A stretch of 64,000 bases of DNA. Origin: Pseudomonas borbori. Its GTDB lineage: Bacteria; Pseudomonadota; Gammaproteobacteria; Pseudomonadales; Pseudomonadaceae. The stretch spans positions 95,466-159,465 of the forward strand of contig NZ_FOWX01000012.1 in assembly GCF_900115555.1 (NCBI RefSeq). Direction: 5' to 3'. Below, one piece after another: positions 47,168 to 59,593 of this stretch. The notes below the pieces were generated by a model. It did not search any database and was not told where the DNA came from. It was given only the letters and a program-made list of their open reading frames with translations. The first letter of the stretch is position 1. Every line of letters begins with the position of its first letter. The position numbers and the translations under genes are program-made.

Positions 47168-47186
47168 GCAAATGCTAATAATTAGC
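47168..47186 (-). promoter_or_regulatory. Fur-box-like site upstream of the siderophore receptor
   Basis: GCAAATGCTAATAATTAGC matches the 19-bp Fur consensus GATAATGATAATCATTATC at 14 positions. It lies about 100 bp upstream of the receptor start. A second AT-rich stretch (TTCATTATCACTTGTTAATC, from about 47235) may be a further half-matching site. Confidence 0.65.
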
Positions 47187-47331
47187 GATTGAATTTTCGC
47201 AACAGTTCGCCGCTCTCGTCAATGCAATTGCACTTCATTATCACTTGTTAATCATTGCCGATTGGCAGCCTCCAAAGAGTAGGAGCCAGCTTGCTGCGGT
47301 CCGGCGTCCTGGCGATTCGGCGGACCACAGA

Positions 47332-47847
47332 TCAACGCGGTTGCAAGCCGCCACAATCGGCCGCAATCCAACGCGCATGGCTGTTCATGCTGCCGCTCTG
47401 ACCGCCGTAGGTACCCTGCACCTGGGTGGTGAACTCCTTGTCGCTGAGAAAGCGCGTCTCGCCCTCGCCCTGGCCATCCGGGCAGCTGAAGCGGAACTTC
47501 CACAGCTCGGCACTACGCTCCGTGATCTCGTGACTGCAACCTGATTTGGGATCTTGCAGGGGGATGTCCTGGGCCTCGATCTGCGCCTCGCTCATGCAGA
47601 TACGCACCCCCTGGTCACCCAGTTGCACACCCTGCTTGGCCATCATTTGCTCCATCATCTGGCGCTGTTCGGGCGGCAGGTTTTTCAACTGCTCCAGCAT
47701 TTGTTGCATGTCCGGCAGTGCCTGGCCATCGACCTGCATAGCACTCGAGCTGATTTCCCACAGACCGGGCTGGATAGCCTGCGCGCCTGCCAGGGCCGGC
47801 AGCAGGCAGAGGGCCAAGGACAGGCCTTTCAATACTGAGATGCGCAT
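47332..47847 (-). CDS. DUF3617 periplasmic protein
   Basis: 171 residues. Signal peptide (MRISVLKGLSLALCLLPALAGA), then AIQPGLWEISSSAMQVDGQ (start of the DUF3617 domain), a Gln/Met-rich helix and a Cys-containing C-terminus (ICMSEAQIEAQ, SGCSHEI, FSCPDG, ADCGG). Function unknown; envelope location. GGAG seven bases before ATG 47847. Confidence 0.83.
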   Translation of the reverse strand: MRISVLKGLSLALCLLPALAGAQAIQPGLWEISSSAMQVDGQALPDMQQMLEQLKNLPPEQRQMMEQMMAKQGVQLGDQGVRICMSEAQIEAQDIPLQDPKSGCSHEITERSAELWKFRFSCPDGQGEGETRFLSDKEFTTQVQGTYGGQSGSMNSHARWIAADCGGLQPR

Positions 47848-47944
47848 GGCAAGACTCCATAGGTTCGCTATCGACCCTGCAAGCGTAGGTTGAGTTAGCG
47901 ACGCTGGCCGGCGATTGATCAAAACCCGGTGCGCACGGCCTACC

Positions 47945-48436
47945 CTACGGGGTCACTTCTTCGCGATAGACCTGCAGCCCGCGGGCCCGGTAGTTGGCCA
48001 GGGCGCTGGGGTGATCGAGGCTGCAGGTGTGCACCCAGACCCTTGTGGTGCCCGGCCAGGCCCAGGCGGATTGCAAGGCATGGCTCAGCAACGGGCCGCC
48101 GAAGCCCCGGCCGAAAAAGGCCTCGACCAGGCCGAAGTAGAGGATTTCCACCGCGCCCCCGGCATCGCGCAGCAGCTCGTAGTAACCGGCGATCGCCCCC
48201 TGGTGATAGGCCACCCAGGTGCGATGATCGGCCTGCTCGACCAGCTCGCGCCACTGCGCATCGGACCAGCCGAGCTTGTCCGTCCAGCCCCAGGGCGTGC
48301 CGACCAGTTGGTAGAGAAAACGGTTGAGCTGGAACTGCTTGTGTCGGCATTCGACCACGCTCAAGTCGCCCGGCAGCGGTTTGCCAAGAATCTGCTCGGG
48401 GTGCTGCATGTCCAGGTAATAGGTGGTGGTGCTCAT
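47945..48436 (-). CDS. GNAT-family N-acetyltransferase
   Basis: 163 residues. Acetyl-CoA-binding region ILYFGLVEAFFGRGFGGPLLSHALQSAW and C-terminal TCSLDHPSALANYRARGLQVYREE, typical of GNAT enzymes. Its stop codon TAG lies within a partial copy of repeat family C (CGTAGGGTAGGCCGTGCGCACC type, about 47928-47950), showing that a repeat supplied or abuts the gene end. Substrate unknown. Confidence 0.82.
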   Translation of the reverse strand: MSTTTYYLDMQHPEQILGKPLPGDLSVVECRHKQFQLNRFLYQLVGTPWGWTDKLGWSDAQWRELVEQADHRTWVAYHQGAIAGYYELLRDAGGAVEILYFGLVEAFFGRGFGGPLLSHALQSAWAWPGTTRVWVHTCSLDHPSALANYRARGLQVYREEVTP

Positions 48437-48540
48437 CGGTTTCCTGCTCTGTAATCACGAAAATCGGGAAACTGGCCCGCCAGACGAGCCAAGATAACCA
48501 ACCCCGCACCATAAACAAGACTCTGTGCCAGGACTGGATT

Positions 48541-48610
48541 GCCCGTAGGGTGCGCCCTGCACACCAGCGCAGGTTGCGAAATATTGGTGCGCACGGCGCA
48601 CCCTACGGGC
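48541..48610. repeat. Palindromic repeat, family C, well preserved
   Basis: 16-bp perfect arms GCCCGTAGGGTGCGCC (48541-48556) and GGCGCACCCTACGGGC (48595-48610), with a 38-nt centre carrying CACACCAGCGCAGG and GGTGCGCAC. It fills part of the gap between the GNAT gene and the TRAP operon (its end). The best copy of the family in the window. Confidence 0.85.
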
Positions 48611-48711
48611 AGGAATCCGCGCCTAACGAACAAAACCCCCACCGGCCTGCGCCAAATGGGGGTTCTCCTCTACGACGACCAGGGCTTGTGGCCTTGGGAG
48701 CAGACGCGGCC

Positions 48712-49133
48712 TTAACCGTCGTCCTGGCCTGGATCCACGGAGGATCCGGGGGAGCCCAGCTCACAGCTCCAGAGTTCCAACGCCGGCCGGGTCGCTTGTG
48801 GCGGGCCGAGCCAGTCGCTCATCGAGCGACAACGCTGGTTGAAACACAGTTGGTAATCCCCTGCTTCGGGGGTTCGCCCCAAGCGCAGTGGTTGCAGGGG
48901 CGCAAGCTGGCGTTGGTAATGCCAGCTGCCCTCACGCAGTTCGGCATCGGCAGGAATTTCCATGCCGGCACCAGACCCCTTGACCCGCGCCTCGCCGAGC
49001 AACAAGCCCTCTGGCGTAACGCGGTAATCCTCTTCCCAACGGATCTTTTCGATCGTGTGTTGCCAGGCCAGGGTAAACCCCGGCACCGGCAGCTCGGCCC
49101 ACACCGCCCCGGCCAGGCCCATGCACAATCCGA

Positions 49134-49137
<4 letters not shown>
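48712..49137 (-). CDS. DUF1850 protein of the TAXI-TRAP operon
   Basis: 141 residues. Short N-terminal hydrophobic region (GLCMGLAGAVWA), then DUF1850 features WQHTIEKIRWEEDYRVTPEGLLLGEARVKGSGAGMEIP. Members are nearly always beside fused TRAP permeases of the TAXI type. Overlaps the end of the permease gene by four bases, so it is coupled to it and last in the operon. Confidence 0.87.
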
Positions 49138-51161
<2,024 letters not shown>

Positions 51162-51278
51162 GGAGCTTATGCCCTCATTACAACGTCGATAAGGTGCAAG
51201 AGTCGCCAACAAAACCTGCCGTGGTCCGTACGCTGGTTTTATTTGCAACTCTACCTACAGGATGGCGCATGGCTGGGG

Positions 51279-51352
51279 GATGGGTTAGCCGCGCGACGGC
51301 ATAACCCATCGGGCCGCGGTGATGGGTAGCGCTGCGCTCAACCCATCCTACG
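51279..51352. repeat. Two tandem palindromes, family B
   Basis: First hairpin GATGGGTTA ... TAACCCATC (51279-51310), second GATGGGT ... ACCCATCCTAC (51321-51351). They lie in the 209-bp gap between the TAXI binding protein and its permease and may lower downstream expression of the permease relative to the binding protein. Confidence 0.8.
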
Positions 51353-51370
51353 GCCGCCAAGACCCAGGAC

Positions 51371-52324
51371 TCAGAGTGCGCCGACTTCCTTGTAGAAGCG
51401 CTCGGCACCCGGATGCAGCGGGATCGGCAGGTTCTTCGCCGCACCTTCCAGCTTGATGTCCTTGGCCGCGGAATGGGCGTTGCCCAGGCGCTCGAGGTTG
51501 TCGAACATCAGTTTGGTCATCTGGTAGGCCACTTCCTCGGACACGCCGTCATGGCTGACCAGGATGTTCTGGATCGCCACTGTCGCGATCTCGGTATCCT
51601 GACCGTCGTAGGTGCCGGCGGGAATCACGGCCGGCAGATAGGCCGCGTTGTCGATCTTGCCGGTGACGTCGGCCGGAATGGCGACGAAGTTGATCGGCAG
51701 GGTGGCGGCCAGATCGCGGATCGCCGCCATGCCCAGCCCCGAGGATTGCAGGGTGGCATCCAGCTGACGGTTCTTGATCAGCTCGACCGACTCGGCGTAC
51801 GGCAGGAACTCGACCTTGCCCATGTCTTCATAGCTCAGACCCGCCGCGGCGAAGATCGCCCGGGCATTCAGCTCGGTGCCGGACTTCGGCGCGCCGACCG
51901 AGATGCGCTTGCCCTTGAGGTCGGCCAGGGTGGTGATGCCGGATTCCTTGTTGGCGACGATCTGGATGTAGTTCGGGTAGGTGCCGGCGATGGCCCGCAG
52001 CTTCTTCAGCGGCGCCTTGAAGCCGGCGTCTTCCACGCCGTTCCAGGCGTCGGCCACCGAATCGCCGAGGGCCAGGGCCAGTTCGCCACGGCCGCTCTGC
52101 AGCAGGTTGAGGTTTTCCACCGAGGCCTTGGTCGCCTGCACCGAGGTTTTCGCATCGGCGATGCCATTGCTGTAGAGCTGCGACAGGCCCACACCGATCG
52201 GGTAGTAGACGCCGCTGGTGCCGCCGGTGAGGATGTTGATGAAGGTCGGCGCGGCAAATGCCGCGGTGCTGGCGGTCAGGGCCGCGGCAGCGGCGAGCAG
52301 GCTGAAACGCTTGGTCAATCGCAT
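51371..52324 (-). CDS. TAXI-family TRAP solute-binding protein
   Basis: 317 residues with signal peptide (to about AFA, residue 24). Mature start APTFINILTGGTSGVYYPIGVGLSQLY and VQATKASVENLNLLQSGRGELALALGDSVADAWNG are the TAXI family hallmark; KGKRISVGAPKSGTELNARAIFAAAGL completes the ligand site. Some TAXI proteins bind glutamate/glutamine-like ligands. First gene of the TRAP operon, 485 bp downstream of the DctD-like gene on the same strand. Confidence 0.92.
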   Translation of the reverse strand: MRLTKRFSLLAAAAALTASTAAFAAPTFINILTGGTSGVYYPIGVGLSQLYSNGIADAKTSVQATKASVENLNLLQSGRGELALALGDSVADAWNGVEDAGFKAPLKKLRAIAGTYPNYIQIVANKESGITTLADLKGKRISVGAPKSGTELNARAIFAAAGLSYEDMGKVEFLPYAESVELIKNRQLDATLQSSGLGMAAIRDLAATLPINFVAIPADVTGKIDNAAYLPAVIPAGTYDGQDTEIATVAIQNILVSHDGVSEEVAYQMTKLMFDNLERLGNAHSAAKDIKLEGAAKNLPIPLHPGAERFYKEVGAL

Positions 52325-52805
52325 GGAGTTTCTCCGTCGTTGTTATGGCTTTATGCAGCGTTTTTTCACTGTAGACGATGCACGGCCGCCGCAGCGGATA
52401 TGCAAGCCCGGGGTTCGATCAGACTGGACGAAAGTGGCGAATGCCCGCACCCGGCCGAGGCCTGGCACGCCAGAGGCGGCATAGCGGAGCTGGGCGAGAC
52501 AGGCTCGCGGGGGACGTATGGCAGTGCATAGGCTCACCTCTGGTCTTTCTTATAATCGCCGACGCAAGCAACACGTCTGGCGTAACAGAGCTATAGCAGA
52601 TGCCGTGCCAAGGGCTGAAACCACCGCAATAGAGCGGTTCATCCGGTAGATAGGCCGGTCATCGAGCGGGAAACCGCCGACATCTGCGCAGCGCTCGGCA
52701 AGAATCCGCTTATCGCATCCGGCAAACGGGCCGTAGGGTGCGCCGTGCGCACCAGGCTCCACGCCGATCAATTCCTATAAGGCGGCCCCGCGCACCCTAC
52801 CCTCG
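52325..52805. other. 480-bp non-coding gap between dctD-like gene and TAXI operon
   Basis: No convincing gene. The TAXI promoter must lie here, but I could not find a clear sigma54 site (TGGCAC-N5-TTGC) on the minus strand. A TATAAT at 52551-52556 on the plus strand has no good -35. The left end of the dctD gene is bordered by a family C repeat (52733-52800). Confidence 0.6.
52733..52800. repeat. Palindromic repeat, family C
   Basis: GTAGGGTGCGC (52733-52743) and GCGCACCCTAC (52790-52800), with GTGCGCACCAGG inside. Lies just beyond the stop of the DctD-like gene. Confidence 0.8.
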
Positions 52806-54149
<1,344 letters not shown>

Positions 54150-54195
54150 AGCACCTCCTGATCAACCGGCGGCAGTGTAACTGCCTTGATATTTT

Positions 54196-54262
54196 GTAGG
54201 GTGCGCCGTGCGCACCAGCAGGCTGGTGGTATGCGTTAGCTGGTGCGCACAGCGCACCCTAC
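54196..54262. repeat. Palindromic repeat, family C
   Basis: GTAGGGTGCGC (54196-54206) and GCGCACCCTAC (54252-54262), nested GTGCGCACCAGC/GCTGGTGCGCAC. Lies in the gap between the response-regulator and kinase genes of one two-component operon. Confidence 0.85.
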
Positions 54263-54276
54263 GCGACCGAGCACGC

Positions 54277-56025
54277 TTACGACGCCGCCGGCAGGCGCAG
54301 GGTAAACACCGCGCCCCGTTCGCCATTGCTCGCCTCCAGGCTGCCGCCCAGCTCGCGGACGATGCCGTAGGACACCGCCAGCCCCAGGCCCAGGCCCTGG
54401 CCCACCGGCTTGGTGGTGAAGAACGGTTCGAACACCCGCGGCAGGTCTTCGGCGGCAATGCCGCCGCCGCTGTCCGCCACGCTCAGCAGGCACTGCTCGC
54501 CCTGGCGCTGGATCGACACGCTGAGCACCCGCCGCTCGACCCCGGCCATGGCATCCAGGGCATTGTTCAGCAGGTTGAGCAGCACCTGCTCGAGGCGAAT
54601 CGCATCGCCCAGCACCAGCGCATCGCTGTCGATTGCGCAGTCCAGCTCCACCTGCTCGCTGCGCAGGCGCGGCGCCAGCAGTTGCAGCGCCTGCTCCAGC
54701 ACATCGCCCAGACGCAAGCGTTCGCTGAGGCCGGCCGGGCTCTTGCGGGCGAAGGTCTTCAGGTGCCCGGTGAGCCCGGCCATGCGTTGCAGCAGGCCAT
54801 CGATGCGGCGCAGGCCTTCGTGCACGTCGGCCTGGCGACCGCTGTCGAGCAGCAGGCGCAGACTGCCCAGTTGCATCTGCATGGCGGTCAGCGGCTGGTT
54901 GATCTCGTGGGCCATGGCCGCCGACATCTGCCCCAGGGCGGCCATCTTCGCCGCATGCACCAGGCCATCCTGGGCCTCGCGCAACTCGGCGGTGCGCAGC
55001 GCCACCTCGCGTTCCAGGCGCTCGCGAATGCCTGCCTGCAGACGCTGGTTCTTGCGCCGCTGGGCGAGAAACAACAACAGAAACGCCAGGGTCATCCACA
55101 CCCCGGCGGCCGCCAGGCGGTAGCTGCGTACGCTGTCGACCAGCGCCTGCGGCTCGACCAGCAGGTGCAGGGTCCAGTCTTCCTCGGGCAGCGCCAGGCG
55201 TTGCCAGAGGTAGTCGCGGCGCCCGTCCGGGCCATCGACCCGGCGCCACTCGCTGTCCTCGCCGATGCGCCGACGCAGCTCGCTGGCCAGCGGTTGCAGC
55301 GCCTGCTCGGCGTACTTGCGCACCTCCACCAGCTCGCCGCGGGCCTGTTCGCTCAGCGCCTGCAGGGCGAGAAAGCGCCAGGCCGGGCGGCTGCTGAGAA
55401 TCACCACCGAGTAGCTGTCGGCCACCAGCAACACCCCGGACTGCCCGGCCCACTCGCGCTGCAACTCCTCCAGTTCGAGCTTGGCCACCAGCACGCCGAG
55501 CACGCTGCCGTCAGCGTCACGCACCACATGGGAGAGGAAATAACCGGGAACTCCGGTGGTCACGCCCACCGCGAAATAGCGCCCGGAAGACTGACGCACG
55601 GCATCCTGAAAGTACGGGCGGAAGGCGTAGTTGTTGCCGACGAAGCTGCTCCAGTCGCGCCAGTTGCTCGCCACCAGCGTCTCGCCCCGGCTGTCGAGCA
55701 GGTAGAGCACGGTGGAGCCGGCCGCGGCATTCAGCTGTTCCAGGCGCTGATTGAGCTTCTCGCGCAGCAGGCGATCGTTCGGCGCATGCAGCAGCGACTT
55801 GATATCGCTGTCCAGCGCCAGCACCTCGGGCACCGAGCGGAAGCGCTCGACCAGGGTGTGGATCGACTGGGCATAGAGTTGCAACTGGCCACGCGCCTCG
55901 ACGCTGCGCTCCTGCCAGGCGTGCTGCTCGGCATAACGCCCGGCCAGCCAGACGCTGGCGAGCAGGCCGAGGAGGATCAGCAGCACGATCAGGATGACGC
56001 GAAAACGCGGAAACAAAGCAGACAT
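54277..56025 (-). CDS. DctB-like sensor histidine kinase
   Basis: 582 residues. Two membrane segments (about 9-30 and 290-315) enclose a periplasmic double-Cache-type sensor (SNWRDWSSFVGNNYAFRPYFQDAV, FAVGVTTGVPGYFLSHVVRD). H-box MAHEINQPLTAMQ (His about 370), N-box LNLLNNALDAM, G-boxes DSGGGIA and GQGLGLGLAVSYGIV. Detects a dicarboxylate or amino acid outside the inner membrane. Start ATG 56025 (MSALFPRFRVILIVLLIL). Transcribed ahead of the DctD-like regulator. Confidence 0.92.
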   Translation of the reverse strand: MSALFPRFRVILIVLLILLGLLASVWLAGRYAEQHAWQERSVEARGQLQLYAQSIHTLVERFRSVPEVLALDSDIKSLLHAPNDRLLREKLNQRLEQLNAAAGSTVLYLLDSRGETLVASNWRDWSSFVGNNYAFRPYFQDAVRQSSGRYFAVGVTTGVPGYFLSHVVRDADGSVLGVLVAKLELEELQREWAGQSGVLLVADSYSVVILSSRPAWRFLALQALSEQARGELVEVRKYAEQALQPLASELRRRIGEDSEWRRVDGPDGRRDYLWQRLALPEEDWTLHLLVEPQALVDSVRSYRLAAAGVWMTLAFLLLFLAQRRKNQRLQAGIRERLEREVALRTAELREAQDGLVHAAKMAALGQMSAAMAHEINQPLTAMQMQLGSLRLLLDSGRQADVHEGLRRIDGLLQRMAGLTGHLKTFARKSPAGLSERLRLGDVLEQALQLLAPRLRSEQVELDCAIDSDALVLGDAIRLEQVLLNLLNNALDAMAGVERRVLSVSIQRQGEQCLLSVADSGGGIAAEDLPRVFEPFFTTKPVGQGLGLGLAVSYGIVRELGGSLEASNGERGAVFTLRLPAAS

Positions 56026-56090
56026 GCACGGCTCGACTCGACCCAATCCCGGCATGGTAAGGCAAAGTGCGACCCATTGCAGGTCAGGGC

Positions 56091-56118
56091 TTGTGCCGCT
56101 GACGCAGCCGGCTATAGT
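56091..56118 (+). promoter_or_regulatory. Candidate promoter of the AraC-family gene
   Basis: TTGTGC (56091-56096), 16-bp spacer, TATAGT (56113-56118), 30 bp before ATG 56149. In the control region shared with the divergent dctB-like gene. Confidence 0.5.
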
Positions 56119-56148
56119 CGGACGAGATTCAGTCAGCGGACAGGCAAC

Positions 56149-56979
56149 ATGGCCACAGAGGATCAGGCGACCACCCCACGTTTCTGGCGCGACCCGGCCC
56201 TGCCATTCGTGGAAGCGCGCGATGTGCTGGATGGGCGCCAGCTGTGCTACGCGCCGCACTCTCACGAGTTTTTCTCGATCGGCGCCATCACCCGCGGACG
56301 CAGCACCTACCTCAACGAGAAGGCCCGCGAGCGGATCGGTGCCGGCAGCGTGGTGCTGATGAATCCGGGCGACGTGCATGCCTGCAATCCCCTGGACGGC
56401 CAGCCCTGGTCCTACCGCATGTTCTATGTCGACGTGGCCTGGCTGACCGAGTTGCAGCAGCAACTGGGCTTCAGCCGCAACCAGCCGCTGCGCGCCTTCG
56501 CCACCATCCTCAGCCAGGATGTCCAGCTCTACGCCGGATTGAATCGCCTGTATGACCTGCTCAGCGACCCGCAGGCCGACAGCCTGCACAAGCACTGCGC
56601 GTTGCTGGATTTTTTCGCCGAGCTGCAGCAACGCCTCGACCCCGCACCGGCCAAGCCGCGCAAGGACAACCCGCGCCTGCGCCTGGCCGCCGAATTGATC
56701 CGCGAACGCTGCACCGAGGCGCTGAAGCTGGAGGACATCTGCGCCGCGGCCGGGCTGTCGCCGTCCTACCTGACCCGCAGCTTCCGCCGCTGCTATGGCA
56801 TGACCCCGCATGCCTACCTGATCAACAGCCGCATCCAGTACGCCCAGGCCCGGCTCAGGCGCGGTGAAGCGATCGCCGAGGTGGCCCTGACGGCCGGTTT
56901 CGCCGACCAGGCGCACTTGCAGCGCACCTTCAAGCAACTGCTCGCCGCCACTCCCGGCCAATACCGCCGCTCGGCCTGA
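56149..56979 (+). CDS. AraC-family regulator
   Basis: 276 residues. N-terminal cupin-like sensing domain (YAPHSHEFFSIGAITRG..., GSVVLMNPGDVHACNP) and C-terminal double helix-turn-helix (LEDICAAAGLSPSYLTRSFRRCYGMTPHAYLINSRIQYAQARLRRGEAIAEVALTAGFADQAHLQRTFK-type pattern). It ends one base before the stop of the convergent LysE-type exporter, a pairing that is common (regulator plus exporter), so it probably controls that gene. Confidence 0.88.
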   Translation: MATEDQATTPRFWRDPALPFVEARDVLDGRQLCYAPHSHEFFSIGAITRGRSTYLNEKARERIGAGSVVLMNPGDVHACNPLDGQPWSYRMFYVDVAWLTELQQQLGFSRNQPLRAFATILSQDVQLYAGLNRLYDLLSDPQADSLHKHCALLDFFAELQQRLDPAPAKPRKDNPRLRLAAELIRERCTEALKLEDICAAAGLSPSYLTRSFRRCYGMTPHAYLINSRIQYAQARLRRGEAIAEVALTAGFADQAHLQRTFKQLLAATPGQYRRSA

Positions 56980-57567
56980 TCACGGCCACAGCAGATAGAG
57001 CGCAGACGCCACCAGCAGCAGCGCCAGGCCGCGGTTGAACAGGCGCATGCGCCACGCTTGCAGCAGGTACTGGCGCAGGAACGCGCCGGCATAGGCCCAG
57101 CAGGCCAGGGACAGGTAGCAGATGACGAAATACAGCGCCGCGAACTGGCCGACCACGTCGAGTTCGCCGTCCGCCGCATAGGCGCCCATGCCGGCCAAGG
57201 CCGCCAGCCAGGCCTTGGGATTGAGCCACTGCATCACCGCGCCGGTGAGCAGGCTGGGTGGCAGTTGCGCCTTGCCGCCATCCAGGCGGCCATCGTCCCG
57301 CGCCAGGCCGTAGGCCATGTAGAGCAGAAAGGCCACACCGGACCAGCGGATCAGGCTCGCCAGCATCGGCCACTGGTTCAGCAGCCGGTGCAGCCCCAGG
57401 CCCATGGCCAACAGCAACAGGGTGAAGCCCAGGGTCGCGCCGGTCACATGCCGCAGGCTGGCGCGCAGGCCGTAGCGGGCAGCGGCACTCAGTGCCACCA
57501 GGTTGACCGGGCCGGGGGAGATCGAGGAGGCCAGGGCAAAGGCCGCCATGGAAAGCAGAAGAGTCAT
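56980..57567 (-). CDS. LysE/RhtB-family amino acid exporter
   Basis: 195 residues, about six membrane segments. SSISPGPVNLVALSAAARYGLRASLRHVTGATLGF at the N-terminus and VMQWLNPKAWLAALAGMGAY in the middle are LysE/RhtB motifs. Exports amino acids or homoserine-lactone-like compounds. ATG 57567 (MTLLLSMAAFALASS). Its stop codon is adjacent to that of the AraC-family gene. Confidence 0.88.
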   Translation of the reverse strand: MTLLLSMAAFALASSISPGPVNLVALSAAARYGLRASLRHVTGATLGFTLLLLAMGLGLHRLLNQWPMLASLIRWSGVAFLLYMAYGLARDDGRLDGGKAQLPPSLLTGAVMQWLNPKAWLAALAGMGAYAADGELDVVGQFAALYFVICYLSLACWAYAGAFLRQYLLQAWRMRLFNRGLALLLVASALYLLWP

Positions 57568-57867
57568 CGCACACCTGTCGGCATCGCCAGAAAGAAGGCG
57601 AAGACTGACAGGCGGGCACATCGCGGTATTGAAGGAAACTGCCCTGTTCCGGGGCGGCGCCTGGTGAAAACGGCGCCGCTGCCGCAGACGGAACCCCGCG
57701 TGGCCCTTGTGTGGGGGGTGGCTGGGCGGCGATCCGCTTTATCCACAACTACAGTGGTGGCCGGAAGATCCTATCGCGGGCATGGCCCGCTCTCATCAAA
57801 CAAAAAATAACTCATTGTTTTATATATAGAAATTTAATCTACACGGAGTCTTGCAGGAACCGATAAC

Positions 57868-58007
57868 CGTAGGATGGGTTGAGCGCAGCGATACCCATCG
57901 AGCGATCTATACCTGTCCCCGATTGTCGTGGCTGAAATCCATGATGGGTTACGGCGCTCTTGTTCTGCTGGCAGCAGGTCGACTTGCGGGCGCCTAACCC
58001 ATCCTAC
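57868..58007. repeat. Two family B palindromes
   Basis: CGTAGGATGGGTTGAGCGCA...ATACCCATCG (57868-57900), then GATGGGTTA (57943-57951) paired with TAACCCATCCTAC (57995-58007). Same family as the copies at 14370, 51279 and 62398. Confidence 0.75.
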
Positions 58008-58025
58008 GATCTCGGTCCTTGAGCA

Positions 58026-58293
58026 CCCCGGTTTGCTGCGCGACAGCGCGGCGTCTGGACGACGGGGGATCTCTTATCAAACAACCTGTATGTCATTGAT
58101 TTTATGGGTTATTACGTTCCTTGAGATGGGGCTTTATGTGGGAGGGGCTTTAGCCGCGACTGGACTGGCACATTCTCGCGGCTAAAGCGGAACGCCGCCC
58201 GGCCCCTCCCACAGGTATCCACAAGCCGCTAGGCACAATTGCCCCCAGTTTGCTGCGCGACAGCGCGGCGTATGGACGACGGGGGATCTCCTA
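58026..58293. repeat. Pair of 51-bp direct repeats, 217 bp apart
   Basis: 58026-58076 and 58243-58293 share 48 of 51 bases (CCCC[G/A]GTTTGCTGCGCGACA...GACGGGGGATCTC). Each copy contains a small palindrome (TGCGCGACAGCGCG). A family D repeat lies between them, so the block may be a duplication that enclosed it. Confidence 0.75.
58137..58213. repeat. Palindromic repeat, family D, decayed copy
   Basis: TGTGGGAGGGGCTTTAGCCG and inner TCGCGGCTAAAGC, then GGCCCCTCCCACA (58201-58213). The right arm carries an extra segment (GGAACGCCGCCC) compared with the copy at 40204-40268. Confidence 0.75.
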
Positions 58294-58327
58294 CAAGGGA
58301 CCTTGGCAGGCCGCAGCGCGGGCTTGC

Positions 58328-59512
58328 TCAGCGATACAGATCGGCGCGGGTCCAGGGCAGCTCGTGGCTGCCGTCGGCACGCGGCTTGACCGCGAGTATC
58401 TGGTGCAGGCTCATCCAGCCGCGGGCGAAGCCGTAGGCGCAACCGGCCAGGTACAGGCGCCAGATGCGCAGGGCCTGCTCGGGCACCAGCCGGGCGGCCT
58501 GCTCCAGTTGCGCTTCCAGGCGTGCGCTCCAGTGCTCGAGGGTGCGCGCGTAGTGCAGGCGCAGGTTTTCCACGTCGACCACTTCCAGGCCGGCATCGCT
58601 GAGCTGGGTGGTCATGGTCGCCAGGTGCGGCAGTTCGCCGTGGGGGAACACGTAGCGGCCGATGAACTCGCCGCCGCCGCGCGCGACCGGACGGCCGTCG
58701 GTGTGTTTCGCGGTGATGCCATGGTTCAGCACCAGGCCGCCGCTCTTCACCGCGCCGAACAGGCGCTGGCAGTACAGCGGCAGGTTGGCGTGGCCGACGT
58801 GCTCGAACATGCCGACGCTGACCACCTTGTCGAAACGGCCGTCCTGCGGCAGGTCGCGGTAGTCCTGCAATTCCAGCCGCACCTGCTGGCCCAGCCCTTC
58901 GTCCTTGAGCCGTTGCCGGGCCAGTCGCAGTTGCGCGCGGCTGAGGGTGATGCCATAGACCTCGACGCCGAATTCGCGGGCGGCGAAGCGCGCCAGCCCG
59001 CCCCAGCCGCAACCGACATCGAGCAGGCGCTCGCCCGGCTGCAGGCGCAGCTTGCGGCACAGGTGGCGCAACTTGGCCTGCTGGGCCTGTTCGAGGTCTT
59101 CGCTGCCGGTCTCGAAATAGGCGCAGGAATAGACCATCTCGCGGTCCAGCCAGAGCGCATAGAAGTCGTTGGACAGGTCGTAGTGGTAGCTGATGGCCGC
59201 CGCGTCGGTGTCTTTGTCGTGGGTGCTGTGCTGCAGTTCGGCAACCGGCTCGTCCTCGATCAGCGCCTGACTGAGGGCATCGCCGAGTTCGATCACCGCA
59301 CTCATCGGCCCCTCCAGCTCCAGGCGCCCCTCGACATAGGCGCCACCCAGGGCAGCCAGGCTCGGATGTGCCAGTTGCGCCACCAGACTCGGGTCTTTCA
59401 CCACCATGGTGACCCGCGGCTCGGGGCCCAGGTCGATCTGCTTGCCGTCCCACAGCCGTAGCCGCAAGGGCAATTGCAGATCACGCAGGGTAGGCGGCAG
59501 ATACGCGAGCAT
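58328..59512 (-). CDS. cfa: Cyclopropane-fatty-acyl-phospholipid synthase
   Basis: 394 residues. N-terminal lipid-binding part (about 1-95) and SAM-dependent methyltransferase domain: SYHYDLSNDFYALWLDREMVYSCAYF, LLDVGCGWGGLARFAAREFGVEVYGITLS (SAM motif), VGMFEHVGHANLPLYC and GEFIGRYVFPHGELP. Adds a methylene bridge to unsaturated acyl chains of membrane lipids, typically in stationary phase or stress. 82 bp before it on the minus strand lies bufC, on the same strand; a separate promoter is likely. Confidence 0.93.
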   Translation of the reverse strand: MLAYLPPTLRDLQLPLRLRLWDGKQIDLGPEPRVTMVVKDPSLVAQLAHPSLAALGGAYVEGRLELEGPMSAVIELGDALSQALIEDEPVAELQHSTHDKDTDAAAISYHYDLSNDFYALWLDREMVYSCAYFETGSEDLEQAQQAKLRHLCRKLRLQPGERLLDVGCGWGGLARFAAREFGVEVYGITLSRAQLRLARQRLKDEGLGQQVRLELQDYRDLPQDGRFDKVVSVGMFEHVGHANLPLYCQRLFGAVKSGGLVLNHGITAKHTDGRPVARGGGEFIGRYVFPHGELPHLATMTTQLSDAGLEVVDVENLRLHYARTLEHWSARLEAQLEQAARLVPEQALRIWRLYLAGCAYGFARGWMSLHQILAVKPRADGSHELPWTRADLYR

Positions 59513-59593
59513 AGGAACCTCCAGCTAGCAGAAATCACTGAAAGACTAGTTCAGATGACTCGCTTGTCAGGCTATCGGTTCCATAGAAGATGG

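Larger units (their letters stand above)
57568..58327. other. 760-bp repeat-filled gap without a gene
   Basis: Between lysE-type and cfa genes, both on the minus strand. Contents: an AT-rich stretch with TTTATATATAG (57798-57845) that looks promoter-like on the plus strand but drives no recognisable gene; family B repeats (57868-57900 and 57943-58007); two 51-bp direct repeats; a family D repeat. Non-coding accumulation site. Confidence 0.7.

Noticed and set aside
57798..57845. Promoter for a hidden gene or small RNA
   Set aside because: The TATATA-like element has no suitable -35 and no reading frame or terminator follows within 200 bases.
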